From: Aneurinibacillus sp.
Lineage (GTDB): Bacteria > Bacillota > UBA5301 > DYFA01
Reading direction: 5' to 3'
Assembly (NCBI GenBank): GCA_020725425.1
Contig: DYFA01000038.1
Span: 1 to 64,000 of the forward strand
DNA: 64,000 bases
The translations under genes were made by a program, and so were the position numbers. The notes below the pieces were generated by a model. It searched no databases, had not been told where the DNA came from, and saw nothing but the letters and a program-made list of their open reading frames with translations. Shown here piece by piece: positions 1 through 8,834 of this stretch (its first letter is position 1; each line of letters begins with the position of its first letter).

Positions 1-126
<126 letters not shown>

Positions 127-160
127 GGAGACGGCGGCACCGGTCGCGCGGGGCTCTCCT

Positions 161-200
161 CAGCCCCCTGGTAGAACGCCAGGGGGCTGTCTTTTCGTCT
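161..200 (+). terminator. Rho-independent terminator after glmS
   Basis: An 11-bp perfect stem (CAGCCCCCTGG at 161-171, CCAGGGGGCTG at 179-189) with a 7-base loop is followed by the T-rich run TCTTTTCGTCT. It lies 35 bases after the glmS stop and separates glmS from cheR. Confidence 0.9.
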
Positions 201-251
201 AAAGGATTGTCCGTGCGGCGACACGAATATACCGGGAAAAGGGGTGACAGC

Positions 252-1094
252 ATGCCGGAAGAGCAGGAACAGCCCTCGCCGGAACGGCCCGGGATGACCG
301 CTGCCGACTACGAGGAGTTCAAGCGGCGCATCCTGGAGTTGACCGGACTGGACCTGTCGAGCTACAAGCAGCGCCAGATGCAGCGGCGCATCAACTCCCT
401 GATGGAGTCGCTCAAGGTGCCGACGTACCGCCAGTACTTCCAACTGCTCCAGGCCGATCCCGTGCGGTACGAGGAGTTCCTGAAGCGGATCACGATCAAT
501 GTGTCCGAGTTCTTCCGCAACCCGGAGCGTTTCGCGGACCTGGAGCAGAAGTACCTGCCTCAACTCCTGGCGAAGCGGCGTCCCCTCAAGGTGTGGAGCG
601 CGGGGTGCTCGACCGGGCCGGAACCCTATTCCCTGGCCATCCTGCTTTTGGACCTGGCGCCGGGCTTACCCCACCGGGTGCTGGCGACGGACATCGACAA
701 GGCGGTCCTGGAAAAGGCTAAGGCCGGCGTGTATCAGGCGTCCGAGCTCAAGAACGTTTCGCCCGCCCGGCTGGCGCGGTACTTCGACCAAGTCGGGGAA
801 GCCTATCGGGTGAAGGATGAAGTGAAAGCGATCGTGGACATCCGGCGGCACAACCTGCTTACCGACCCGTTCGACCGGAACTTCGATCTCATTCTCTGCC
901 GCAACGTGGTGATCTACTTCACTGAAGACGCCAAGCACCTGCTGTACCAGAAGTTCTACCAAGCGCTCGCTCCGGGGGGGTTCTTCCTGGTCGGCGGAAC
1001 CGAACCGATTCTGCGGTACCGCGAGTACGGTTACGAAGCAATAGGGCCCACCTTCTACCGGCGGCCGGAGACGACCGCGGCCGGTGGGCGGTGA
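252..1094 (+). CDS. cheR: CheR-type chemotaxis protein methyltransferase
   Basis: About 280 residues, the usual CheR size. It uses S-adenosylmethionine to methylate glutamates on chemoreceptors in the cytoplasm. The N-terminal helical CheR domain spans about residues 15-70 (YKQRQMQRRINSLM). The SAM-binding motif is VWSAGCSTGPEPYSLA near residue 115, where canonical enzymes have GEEPYS. Later CheR features include ATDIDKAVLEKA, NLLTDPF and LILCRNVVIYF. ATG 252 is preferred because AAAAGGGGTG lies just upstream; an in-frame TTG at 207 would start upstream of that site. No other che genes adjoin it, so it is an orphan. The only chemoreceptor in view is at the far right of the window. Confidence 0.92.
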   Translation: MPEEQEQPSPERPGMTAADYEEFKRRILELTGLDLSSYKQRQMQRRINSLMESLKVPTYRQYFQLLQADPVRYEEFLKRITINVSEFFRNPERFADLEQKYLPQLLAKRRPLKVWSAGCSTGPEPYSLAILLLDLAPGLPHRVLATDIDKAVLEKAKAGVYQASELKNVSPARLARYFDQVGEAYRVKDEVKAIVDIRRHNLLTDPFDRNFDLILCRNVVIYFTEDAKHLLYQKFYQALAPGGFFLVGGTEPILRYREYGYEAIGPTFYRRPETTAAGGR

Positions 1095-1118
1095 CATCTG
1101 GGGGAGGGGTGGACGACG

Positions 1119-2765
1119 ATGCGGCTGGTGACCCCGGCGGAGATGCGGCTTGTGGAACGCCGCGCCGAAACCGACTTCGGGCTCTCCTCAATCCTGCTCA
1201 TGGAGAACGCCGGCGCCCGGGCCGCCGAGGTGGCGGTCCGGATGAGGAGCGGCTCGGCGGGCCGGGTAGTGGTCGTGGCGGGCAAGGGGGCCAACGGGGG
1301 GGACGGCTTTGTCCTGGCACGCCACCTGGCGGGCCGGGGGGAGACGGTCGACGTCTTCCTCCTGGGGCGCGAGACAGAGTTGCGGGGGGACGCCCTGACC
1401 AACTTTCTGATTCTGAAGAAGATGGCGGAGAACAATGCCGTCACCGTGAGGACGGTGACGGACGACAGCGGTCTGGCGATGCTGGAGCGGTCCCTGGAAC
1501 GGGCTTCCCTGGTGGTGGATGCCTTGTTCGGCACGGGGTTGCGCGGTTCGATCACCGGGCTTCCCCTGGGGGCGATAACCCTGATCAACCGGGCGGGCCG
1601 GCCGGTGCTCTCGCTGGACGTGCCGTCCGGGGTGGATGCCGGGACCGGCCAGCTGTTGGCGGCCGATACTGCAGCGCAAGTCGTCCACCCCGGCGAAGCG
1701 GCGGCCGGGGCAGTGCGGGCCACCGTCACGGTCACCTTCGGCCTACCCAAACTGGGGCTCTTCCTGTACCCCGGCGCGGTGTTCACCGGCGAGCTGAGAG
1801 TGGTGGATATCGGGCTGCCGCCGTCGCTTTTGGCCGACCCGGCACTGAAGATGCACCTCATCACCCCCGACGAGGTGCGGGCGGCTCTCCCGCTGCGCCC
1901 GGTAGACGCCCACAAGGGGAGCTTCGGCCATGCGCTGCTGGTGGGGGGGAGCCCCGGCTTGACCGGGGCGGTAGCGCTGGCCGGGGAGGCGGCGCTGCGG
2001 ATGGGAGCCGGTAAGGTGACCGTCGCCGTCCCCCGGAGCCTCAACCCGATTCTCGAAGTGAAGCTGACCGAGGTGATGTCCCTGCCGCTTGCCGAGACCG
2101 AGGCCCAGACCATCGAGGCCGGGGCGGCGGAGCCGCTCCTGGCGTGGGCGGGGAGGTGCCAGGCGGTGGGACTCGGCGGAGGCATGGGGACCGACGAGGG
2201 GGGCGGGGACTTCCTGCGGGACTTCCTGGCCGGCCTCAACCTGCCGGTGGTGCTCGACGCCGACGCCTTGCGGCTCATGGCGGCGCGGCCGGAACTCTTC
2301 CGTGAGATCCTCGCCGGGCGGCGCCAGCCGGCCGTGTTGACGCCGCATCCGGGCGAGATGGCGGCCCTGATGAGCCTGCCGGTCGACGCGGTCGAGCGGT
2401 ACCGCGTGGACGCCGCCCGGGAGGTGGCTCAGAGCTGGCGGTCGGTGCTGGTGCTGAAGGGGGCGCACACTGTGATCGCCACCCCCGACGGCGAACTCTT
2501 CCTGAACCCCACCGGCAATCCGGGACTGGCCACCGGCGGCACGGGGGACGTGCTGACCGGAGCGATCACCTCTCTCCTGGCGCAGGGGATGACGCCGGTG
2601 CGGGCCGCCGTGGCTGGAGTCTACCTGCATGGCCTGGCGGGCGACCTGGCAGCGAAGGAGCGGGGTCCGGTCGGCATGGCGGCGAGCGATGTGGTCCGGC
2701 AGTTGCCCCGGGCCATCCAGCGGGTGCTGAGCGGAGAACCGGCCGCCGGAGAGCAAGAGGAGTGA
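1119..2765 (+). CDS. nnr: Bifunctional NAD(P)H-hydrate epimerase / ADP-dependent dehydratase
   Basis: 548 residues, the full length of the fused metabolite-repair enzyme. The N-terminal YjeF_N epimerase domain (about 1-215) interconverts R- and S-NAD(P)HX; GKGANGGDGFVLARHL and VDALFGTGL are typical. The C-terminal ribokinase-like domain (about 225-530) dehydrates S-NAD(P)HX using ADP; see HKGSFGHALLVGGSPG, TPHPGEMA and GGTGDVLTGAI. The ATG follows a GGGAGGGG ribosome site. alr starts 4 bases after the stop. The nnr-alr pairing is common in Bacillota and suggests one operon running through fur and lpdA. Confidence 0.95.
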   Translation: MRLVTPAEMRLVERRAETDFGLSSILLMENAGARAAEVAVRMRSGSAGRVVVVAGKGANGGDGFVLARHLAGRGETVDVFLLGRETELRGDALTNFLILKKMAENNAVTVRTVTDDSGLAMLERSLERASLVVDALFGTGLRGSITGLPLGAITLINRAGRPVLSLDVPSGVDAGTGQLLAADTAAQVVHPGEAAAGAVRATVTVTFGLPKLGLFLYPGAVFTGELRVVDIGLPPSLLADPALKMHLITPDEVRAALPLRPVDAHKGSFGHALLVGGSPGLTGAVALAGEAALRMGAGKVTVAVPRSLNPILEVKLTEVMSLPLAETEAQTIEAGAAEPLLAWAGRCQAVGLGGGMGTDEGGGDFLRDFLAGLNLPVVLDADALRLMAARPELFREILAGRRQPAVLTPHPGEMAALMSLPVDAVERYRVDAAREVAQSWRSVLVLKGAHTVIATPDGELFLNPTGNPGLATGGTGDVLTGAITSLLAQGMTPVRAAVAGVYLHGLAGDLAAKERGPVGMAASDVVRQLPRAIQRVLSGEPAAGEQEE

Positions 2766-2768
2766 GCC

Positions 2769-3965
2769 ATGGGGGCGGACTGCGCTGTTCCCCGCACGAT
2801 CCGCCCGGTCTGGGCGGAGGTCAACCTCGACAACCTGGCTCACAACGTCCGTGAGATTCGGCGCCGCATCGGGCCAGAGGCGCAGATCATGGCGGTGGTC
2901 AAGGCCAACGCCTATGGGCACGGGGCGGGGCCGGTGGCCCGGGTCGCCCTGGAGAGCGGGGCGACGTGGCTTGGGGTGGCCCTGGTCGAGGAGGCTTACG
3001 AGCTGCGCCGGGAAGGGATCGAGGCGCCTATTCACCTGCTGAGCATGCCCTCTCCCGAGCAGGCCGAGGCGGTGGTAGCGGGAGGCTTCTCTTGCGCGGT
3101 CTGTGCCGTCGAGGTGGCGGAGGCGCTCTCGGCGGCGGCGGTGCGCCTGGGCCGCCCTGCCCGGGTGCAGATCAAGATCGATACCGGCATGGGCCGACTG
3201 GGTCTCCTGCCGGACGAGGCACCGGAATTCCGGCGGTATCTGGAGTCGCTTCCCGGCATCGAACTGCTCGGCGCCTTCACCCACTTCGCCAGCGCTGACG
3301 AGACCGACAAGACGTACACCTGGAAACAGTTCGAGACCTTTCAGAGAGCCCTCTCCGCCTGTGAGGGGCCGCCGCTTTTGCTGGCGCACGCCGCCAACTC
3401 CGCTGCCATCATCGATCTGCCGGAGCTTGCCGGACCGCTGGTCCGGCCGGGAATCATGCTCTACGGGCTCTATCCCTCCGCCGAAGTGAGCCGCACCGCA
3501 GTGGACCTGCGCCCCGTCATGTCGCTCAAGGCGCGGGTGGCCTACGTCAAGCGGTTGCCGGCCGGGGCCGCGGTGAGTTACGGGCGGACCTACGTGACCC
3601 GGGATCCCGAGACGGTCGCTCTCCTGCCGTTAGGCTACGCCGACGGGTTCAGCCGCCTTCTCTCCGGCCGGGCGGAAGTTCTGCTCAAGGGGAGACGGGT
3701 GCCGCTGCGCGGGCGCATCTGCATGGACCAGTGCGTGGTGGGCGTTCCGGACGGCCTGGAGGTGAGGGTCGGGGACGAGGCGGTGATCTTCGGACGGCAG
3801 GGCGGGGAGGAGATCACCGTGGACGAGGTGGCGGAGCGGATCGGCACCATCAACTACGAGGTGGTCTGCGCCGTCAGCGGGCGGGTTCCCCGCGTCTACC
3901 TGCGCCAAGGCCGGGTGAGCGAGATCCGCTCCTTCCTGCCGGAAATGGCGGTTTTGACGCCATGA
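2769..3965 (+). CDS. alr: Alanine racemase
   Basis: 398 residues, a normal length. It is a PLP enzyme converting L- to D-alanine for peptidoglycan. The PLP-lysine motif is VVKANAYGHG near residue 40. The second catalytic tyrosine lies in the C-terminal beta domain around LRGRICMDQ, and AAVSYGRTY is another family motif. The start is 4 bases after the nnr stop, so translation is coupled. Its stop overlaps the fur start (ATGA at 3962-3965). In a spore former it may also limit premature germination by L-alanine, but nothing here shows a spore-specific role. Confidence 0.96.
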   Translation: MGADCAVPRTIRPVWAEVNLDNLAHNVREIRRRIGPEAQIMAVVKANAYGHGAGPVARVALESGATWLGVALVEEAYELRREGIEAPIHLLSMPSPEQAEAVVAGGFSCAVCAVEVAEALSAAAVRLGRPARVQIKIDTGMGRLGLLPDEAPEFRRYLESLPGIELLGAFTHFASADETDKTYTWKQFETFQRALSACEGPPLLLAHAANSAAIIDLPELAGPLVRPGIMLYGLYPSAEVSRTAVDLRPVMSLKARVAYVKRLPAGAAVSYGRTYVTRDPETVALLPLGYADGFSRLLSGRAEVLLKGRRVPLRGRICMDQCVVGVPDGLEVRVGDEAVIFGRQGGEEITVDEVAERIGTINYEVVCAVSGRVPRVYLRQGRVSEIRSFLPEMAVLTP

Positions 3966-4453
3966 AGCGCCGGGGACTGCGCGAGGCCGAGCAGCGCCTC
4001 GCTGACGCCGACTACCGTCTCACCCCCCAGCGGGCGCTCATCCTCCGACTGCTCTTCGAGCACCAGGGGGAGCACCTCTCGGCCGAGGAGCTCCACGCCC
4101 TGGTCGGACGGACCAACCCGGAGGTAGGACTGGCCACCGTTTATCGCACGCTGGAGCTGCTCACCGAGTTGCGCGTGCTCCAAGCCGTGGACCTGGGGGA
4201 CGGGCGGGCCCGGTACGAGCTGGCGGGGGAGGATCGCCACTCGCACCACCACCTGCTCTGCCTCTCCTGCGGACGGGTCGAGGAGGTGCGCGACGACCTC
4301 CTGGAGCGGCTGGAACAGTCCGTGGAGGCCGAGCACGGCTTCGCCATCCTGGACCACCAGGTGAAGTTCGTGGGGCTCTGCCGCGAGTGCCGGACGCGGG
4401 AACGCTGGAAGGATGATCCGGAGAGAGGGGAAGGAGAGGGACCTGGTGGGTGA
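3962..4453 (+). CDS. Fur-family metal- or peroxide-responsive repressor
   Basis: 163 residues. The N-terminal winged helix includes RLTPQRALILRLLFEH and GLATVYRTLELL. The regulatory half has the metal-binding HSHHHLLCLSCGRVEEV segment and a second cysteine pair in GLCREC near the C-terminus, consistent with the structural zinc site of Fur/PerR/Zur proteins. Which metal or signal it senses cannot be told from sequence. ATG 3962 overlaps the alr stop by 4 bases, so it is translationally coupled. lpdA begins 8 bases before its stop. Confidence 0.88.
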   Translation: MKRRGLREAEQRLADADYRLTPQRALILRLLFEHQGEHLSAEELHALVGRTNPEVGLATVYRTLELLTELRVLQAVDLGDGRARYELAGEDRHSHHHLLCLSCGRVEEVRDDLLERLEQSVEAEHGFAILDHQVKFVGLCRECRTRERWKDDPERGEGEGPGG

Positions 4454-5843
4454 GGAGCGCTGGGAACTGGCGGTGATCGGGGCCGGGCCGGCCGGCTACG
4501 TGGGCGCGCTGCACGGGGCCAGGCTGGGGCTGCGGACAGCGGTGGTGGAGGCGGGACCCGTCGGCGGGACCTGCCTCAACCTGGGCTGCATCCCGACCAA
4601 GACTCTGGCGGCGACGGCCGAGGTGCTTAACGCGGTGCGCCGGGCCGGGGAGTTCGGGATCGAGGTCGGCGAAGTCCGGGTGGACTTCCCCAGAGCCGTC
4701 GCCCGGCAGCGACAGGTGGTGGACCGGCTGCGCCGGGGCATCCAGTACCTCTTCAAGAAGCAGGGAGTCACGGTGATCACCGGGACGGCCCGTTTTCTGG
4801 ATCCGCAGCGTCTGGCGGTGACAGGACCGGACGGGACGGAGAGCATGGTGGTCGCCGAGCGGTTCCTGATCGCCACGGGCTCCCGCCCGGCGGTGCCGGC
4901 GGTCTTCGGCTACGACGGCGAGCGGGTGATCACCAGCGACGAGGCTCTGACCTTGCCTTCCCTGCCGGAAAGGCTGGTGATCCTCGGCGGAGGGGTTATC
5001 GGTTGTGAGTTCGCCAGTTTCTTCGCCACCCTGGGGACCCGGGTGGCGATTGTCGAGCTGATGGACACCATCCTGCCGATGCTGGACCGGGAGGTGGCAG
5101 CGGCCGTCCAGGCGGCGTTGAGGAAGCGCGGGGTGACCATCCACACCGGGGTGCAGGCCACGGCGGTGGAGAAGGGCGACGACGGGGTGAAAGTGACGCT
5201 GAACACCGGAGCAGGGGTGGAGGGTGAGCGGCTCCTCATCTCCATCGGTCGCCGGGCGGCGAGCGACGGGCTGGCGCTCGACCGAGCGGGGGTGGACACG
5301 ACGCCCCGGGGAGAGATCCCGGTGAACGATCGGATGCTCACCGCGGTGCCGCACATCGCCGCCGCGGGTGACGTCACCGCCGGCCGGTACAAGCTTGCCC
5401 ATGTGGCCTCGCGGGAAGCAGTGGTGGCCGTGGAGGCGCTCCTGGGGCGGGAGACCCGGATGGATTACCGGGCTGTGCCGAGCGTCGTCTTCACCAGCCC
5501 GGAAGCGGCCGGGGTGGGGTTCACCGAAGAGGAGGCCCGAGCCTCAGCGGAGCGGCAGGGGCTGGGCAAGTCGGCCGTCCGGACCGGCAAATTCTCCTTT
5601 GTAGCCAATGGCAAGGCCTTGGCCGGGGGAGAGTACGACGGGTTCGTGAAAGTGGTCGCCGGCCCCCGGGGCGAGTTGTGGGGGGTCCACATCGTCGGCC
5701 CCCATGCCTCCGACTTGATCGCCGAGGCGACGCTCGCCCTCCAGGCTGGGTTGCAGTTGGAAGACCTGCGCCGGACGATCCACGCCCACCCCACCCTCGC
5801 GGAGGCCCTCTGGGAGGCGGCCGAGGCGGTGGAGCAGGAGTAG
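4446..5843 (+). CDS. lpdA: Dihydrolipoyl dehydrogenase
   Basis: 465 residues from GTG 4446, the usual E3 length. It is a flavoprotein that reoxidises dihydrolipoamide with NAD+. It has the FAD motif VIGAGPAGYVGALHGA, the redox-active disulphide in GGTCLNLGCIPTK, the NAD motif LGGGVIGCEFASFF, a second FAD motif AAGDVTAGRYKLAH and the C-terminal catalytic HAHPTLAE. GTG 4446 is preferred over ATG 4413 because AAGGAGAGGG lies just before it; the first ATG would put that site inside the gene. No dehydrogenase E1/E2 or lipoate genes adjoin, so its partner complex lies elsewhere. Confidence 0.95.
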   Translation: MGEERWELAVIGAGPAGYVGALHGARLGLRTAVVEAGPVGGTCLNLGCIPTKTLAATAEVLNAVRRAGEFGIEVGEVRVDFPRAVARQRQVVDRLRRGIQYLFKKQGVTVITGTARFLDPQRLAVTGPDGTESMVVAERFLIATGSRPAVPAVFGYDGERVITSDEALTLPSLPERLVILGGGVIGCEFASFFATLGTRVAIVELMDTILPMLDREVAAAVQAALRKRGVTIHTGVQATAVEKGDDGVKVTLNTGAGVEGERLLISIGRRAASDGLALDRAGVDTTPRGEIPVNDRMLTAVPHIAAAGDVTAGRYKLAHVASREAVVAVEALLGRETRMDYRAVPSVVFTSPEAAGVGFTEEEARASAERQGLGKSAVRTGKFSFVANGKALAGGEYDGFVKVVAGPRGELWGVHIVGPHASDLIAEATLALQAGLQLEDLRRTIHAHPTLAEALWEAAEAVEQE

Positions 5844-5931
5844 TTGCCCAGAGCTGGGGCGGCGGGCACCTCGTATACTTCTCCCGGGGGCCGCGCCGGA
5901 TGAGCGTCGGGTGCCCCGGGAGGTGAAACCG

Positions 5932-6162
5932 ATGGCCGACCCGGACTGGGTCCACCTTTTCTCCCAGGGATTGGCGCTGGTCGACCGGGTGCACCGCCTC
6001 CTGACTCCGCCAGCGGCGGAGGCCGGAGGCGAGAAGAAGGAAGGCCGCGCCGCGCTTCCCGCCCGGCGGCCGATGAGCCCGCAAGAGGCGATACAGGCGG
6101 CCCACCGCCTGCTGGACGCCCTGGAAGGGAAGCCGCAGCGGCGCCGCGGGCTGTTCTGGTGA
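5932..6162 (+). CDS. Small hypothetical protein
   Basis: 76 residues, not recognised. It has an N-terminal amphipathic stretch (WVHLFSQGLALVDRVHRLL), a charged Ala/Gly/Glu/Lys linker and a second helical segment (SPQEAIQAAHRLLDALEG) ending in basic RRRGLFW. No membrane segment, cysteines or signal peptide. ATG 5932 follows GGGAGGTG at good spacing; a GTG at 5911 in frame is less likely. A TATACT hexamer at 5874 could be a -10 element but has no convincing -35. Confidence 0.6.
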   Translation: MADPDWVHLFSQGLALVDRVHRLLTPPAAEAGGEKKEGRAALPARRPMSPQEAIQAAHRLLDALEGKPQRRRGLFW

Positions 6163-6244
6163 ACGGCGTAAGCCCTGGCGAACGGACATATATCTTAACC
6201 GGCGCGGGTGCTGGAGCGCGGGCCTGCGCCGGGAGGTGGCGCTG

Positions 6245-7105
6245 ATGAGCGGTTCGCGCGGGTCGCGCCTGGCTGGGGTGTTACTGGCCCTGGCCATGGC
6301 GGTGGGGCTTTCCTTGAGCGTACTCCGGCTTCCGACCCAGGCTCCGACTCCCCGATCGGTCCCGGTGACCGCGGCGCCGCGGGGCGGGGAGCGGGTGGTC
6401 TTCGAGATGGCTGATCCAGCCGGGGATGACCGGGGTCCGGGGACCTACCGCTACCCGCAGGACCCCTCGTTTCTCCCCGGCACCTTCGACCTGCGCCGCT
6501 TCCGGGTGAGTGTGGACGCCACCGCGGTCCACTTCCGGCTGACCTTCGGGGCGGTGCCCAACCCCTGGAGCGCTCCGGAAGGCTTCGGCTACCAGCGAGT
6601 CGATATCTACCTGCGCACAGGGGCGGGAAAGGGCCGCCTCACCCCGGCTCGTCCGGGGGCTAACGTCCGCTTTGCGCCTGGCAAGGGCTGGCATTACCTG
6701 GTGCGCTGCGCCCCCTGGGGGGGCTCCCGGCTGGAGCCGGCTGGCGTGCCGGAGAACGGGGCCGATCCTCCCGGGAGGGAGGCATATCCGGTCCGGGTGG
6801 TGGCGCGCCGGGAAGGCGGGGACTCCATTCACCTCATAGTTCCCCGGGCGGCCGTGGGGTGCCCCGGGAAGAGGTGGCGGTACTACGTGTTGGTCGGTGG
6901 GTACGATGCCTTCGGGCCGGACGAGTACCGCCCGGTGACGGCCCAGGGCGGGCGGTGGGTCTTCGGCGGCGGTCGCGACGACAACACCGACCCCAACGTC
7001 CTGGACCTCCTGGCACCGCGGTTCAGCCTCCGCTCGCAGAACCGCCAGTTGCGGACTCCGCCGGACGGTGGGCTGCCAGTCGTCTATCCGGCAGGGGGGC
7101 GCTAA
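6245..7105 (+). CDS. Secreted protein with glucodextranase C-terminal-like domain
   Basis: 286 residues. Residues 1-25 form a signal peptide or anchor (SRGSRLAGVLLALAMAVGLS). The rest resembles the DOMON-like/glucodextranase C-terminal domain (Pfam Glucodextran_C), especially DPAGDDRGPGTYRYPQDP, FDLRRFRVS and the later FGPDEYRPV. Such domains bind carbohydrate or sit in extracellular glycan-active proteins. No catalytic domain is attached, so it is probably a binding or accessory protein outside the membrane. ATG 6245 follows GGGAGGTGG. Its 3' end overlaps the convergent pdaB-like gene by 4 bases. Confidence 0.65.
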   Translation: MSGSRGSRLAGVLLALAMAVGLSLSVLRLPTQAPTPRSVPVTAAPRGGERVVFEMADPAGDDRGPGTYRYPQDPSFLPGTFDLRRFRVSVDATAVHFRLTFGAVPNPWSAPEGFGYQRVDIYLRTGAGKGRLTPARPGANVRFAPGKGWHYLVRCAPWGGSRLEPAGVPENGADPPGREAYPVRVVARREGGDSIHLIVPRAAVGCPGKRWRYYVLVGGYDAFGPDEYRPVTAQGGRWVFGGGRDDNTDPNVLDLLAPRFSLRSQNRQLRTPPDGGLPVVYPAGGR

Positions 7106-7917
7106 CGCCGATCAGTCCCCGGCCGTTCCAGGGGAGGCCGGGAGTCGGGTGGAGAGGCGGGGGCCTCAGGCCGGGTGTAGGTACCGGGCTCGAGCGGGCT
7201 CCGGCGGCCGGCCGGCTCCGCCAGGCGGAGCAGCTCGGAGACGGTTACCAACCGATAACCCTTCGCCCGCAGACCGTCGATGACCGCCGGCAGGGCGGCC
7301 ACCGTCTGCCGGCACGAATCCGAGGCGTGCATGAGGATGATGTCGCCGGGGTGGACCCGGTCCAGCACCCGGCTGATGATCCGCTCGACGCCGGGGTTGA
7401 GCCAGTCCAGGGAGTCGGTGCTCCACTGGATCGCCTCGTAGCCGTTCGCCCGGATGGTGCGGATGACGGTGTCGTTGTAGTCGCCGTTGGGGGTCCGGAT
7501 CAGGTTCGGCTCGACGCCGAGGACCTGCTTGATGCTCTGGTGCGCCAGGCGGAGCTGTTCGGCCACACCGTCGGCGCTGAGAGTCGAGTAGTTGAGGTGA
7601 CGGTGGCCGTGACTGGCGATCTCATGCCCCCCCGCCTTGATCAGGCGGGCGAGGTCGGGATGGTTCATGACCCAGGGACCCGAGAGAAAAAACGTGCAGC
7701 GGAGATTCTTCTGACGGAGAATCTCCACCACCGGCGCCGGGGTCTTCGTCCCCCAGGAGATGTCGAAGGTCAGAGCCGCCACTTTCTCGGTGGTGGCCAC
7801 CTGGTAGACTGGGTAAAGGCGGGCCAGGAGCATCACCCGCCGCACCGGGGGAAGCTGCGCCAGCCCGAGCAGCACGGCCAGGACCGCCAGTAGAGCCAGG
7901 ACGACCTTGCGCGCCAT
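7102..7917 (-). CDS. pdaB: Polysaccharide deacetylase, PdaB-like sporulation protein
   Basis: 271 residues. An N-terminal membrane segment (LLAVLAVLLGLAQL) leads to a NodB domain. The first metal motif is TFDISWG, the variant typical of the PdaB/YlxY spore subgroup rather than TFDDG. The zinc motif is SHGHRHLN, followed by RTPNGDYND and ILMHASDS. PdaB proteins are needed to make or maintain the spore cortex. The C-terminal 35 residues are Pro/Arg rich and probably disordered. ATG 7917 follows GGTGAGAGG. It is divergent from cwlD, another cortex gene, with only about 65 bases between, which suits shared sporulation control. Confidence 0.85.
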   Translation of the reverse strand: MARKVVLALLAVLAVLLGLAQLPPVRRVMLLARLYPVYQVATTEKVAALTFDISWGTKTPAPVVEILRQKNLRCTFFLSGPWVMNHPDLARLIKAGGHEIASHGHRHLNYSTLSADGVAEQLRLAHQSIKQVLGVEPNLIRTPNGDYNDTVIRTIRANGYEAIQWSTDSLDWLNPGVERIISRVLDRVHPGDIILMHASDSCRQTVAALPAVIDGLRAKGYRLVTVSELLRLAEPAGRRSPLEPGTYTRPEAPASPPDSRPPLERPGTDRR

Positions 7918-7982
7918 ATCCTCTCACCCCGGCAAATATCTATTTTGGCAGCACGCCCTTATGTCAGAGGGTGGGTGGTGCC

Positions 7983-8762
7983 GTGCGCTTTCTGGTCGTC
8001 CTCAGCCGCCGCGGCCGGCTTGCCCTGCTCGCCTGCGCCGTGGTCCTGGCCGGAGCGGTGAGCCTCCGCTGGTGGCCGGAGGAAAGCCGAAGGGAACCCC
8101 GCCAGGCCGGCGAGCGCTTTCCTCTGGCCGGGCGTCTCATCGCCCTGGATCCCGGCCACGGGGGAATCGACGGAGGCTGCTCCTTCGGCCCGTGGCTCGA
8201 GAAGGACCTGGCGCTGGACATCGTGCTTCGCCTCCGCCCGCTGTTGCACGACGCCGGGGCGCGGGTCTTCCTCACGCGCCAGAGCGACCACGACCTGAGC
8301 TTCCAAGGGCAGGGATCCTTCCGCCAGCGGCGGGACCTTTCGGGCCGCGTAGCGCTGGTCCGGCGGAGCGGGGCCGAGGTCCTCCTCTCCGTCCACCTCA
8401 ACGCTGCCCACAGTCCTCGCCTCTCCGGTCCCATCACCTTCTATCAGAGCATCGACGCCCGGGCAGACGGCCGGAACGATGTCGGGTGGTCCGCACAGGT
8501 CGCCGCCAGCCGGCGCTTGGCCAGCCTGGTCCAGGAGGAGCTCCGGGCGCTCTATCCCGGATGCACCGAGTGGTTCTGGCCGAACAGGTTCTACCTGCTC
8601 CGTCACTCGCCATGCCCGACGGCGCTGGTGGAGGTCGGGTATCTGTCCCATCCAAAAGACCGGCTCCATCTGTTGGATCCGGCCTTCCGCCAGCGGATCG
8701 CGGCCGCCCTCGCCACGGCGCTCCGCCGGTACTTCGCCGGGGAAGAGTCGGCTCTGGAATAG
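7983..8762 (+). CDS. cwlD: N-acetylmuramoyl-L-alanine amidase, CwlD-like
   Basis: About 259 residues: an N-terminal signal anchor (RLALLACAVVLAGAV) followed by an Amidase_3 domain. Zinc and catalytic motifs are LDPGHGGIDGG, LEKDLALD, LLSVHLNA and VEVGYLSHPKD. CwlD strips the peptide from muramic acid so that muramic-delta-lactam can form in spore cortex, and it works with a PdaA-type deacetylase. GTG 7983 is chosen for the GAGGGTGGG upstream; GTG 7971 in frame is possible. The divergent pdaB-like neighbour supports a sporulation role. Confidence 0.87.
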   Translation: MRFLVVLSRRGRLALLACAVVLAGAVSLRWWPEESRREPRQAGERFPLAGRLIALDPGHGGIDGGCSFGPWLEKDLALDIVLRLRPLLHDAGARVFLTRQSDHDLSFQGQGSFRQRRDLSGRVALVRRSGAEVLLSVHLNAAHSPRLSGPITFYQSIDARADGRNDVGWSAQVAASRRLASLVQEELRALYPGCTEWFWPNRFYLLRHSPCPTALVEVGYLSHPKDRLHLLDPAFRQRIAAALATALRRYFAGEESALE

Positions 8763-8834
8763 AGGTCTCATTCCTGGCGCAGCCTATCAGTGCGGCCAAT
8801 TGGGTTGGCTGCCAACTGTCGCCAGGAGGTAAGC

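Noticed and set aside
4413-4445. Upstream ATG start of lpdA
   Set aside because: The 11 extra codons contain the ribosome-binding site for GTG 4446 and lie before the normal start of the family.
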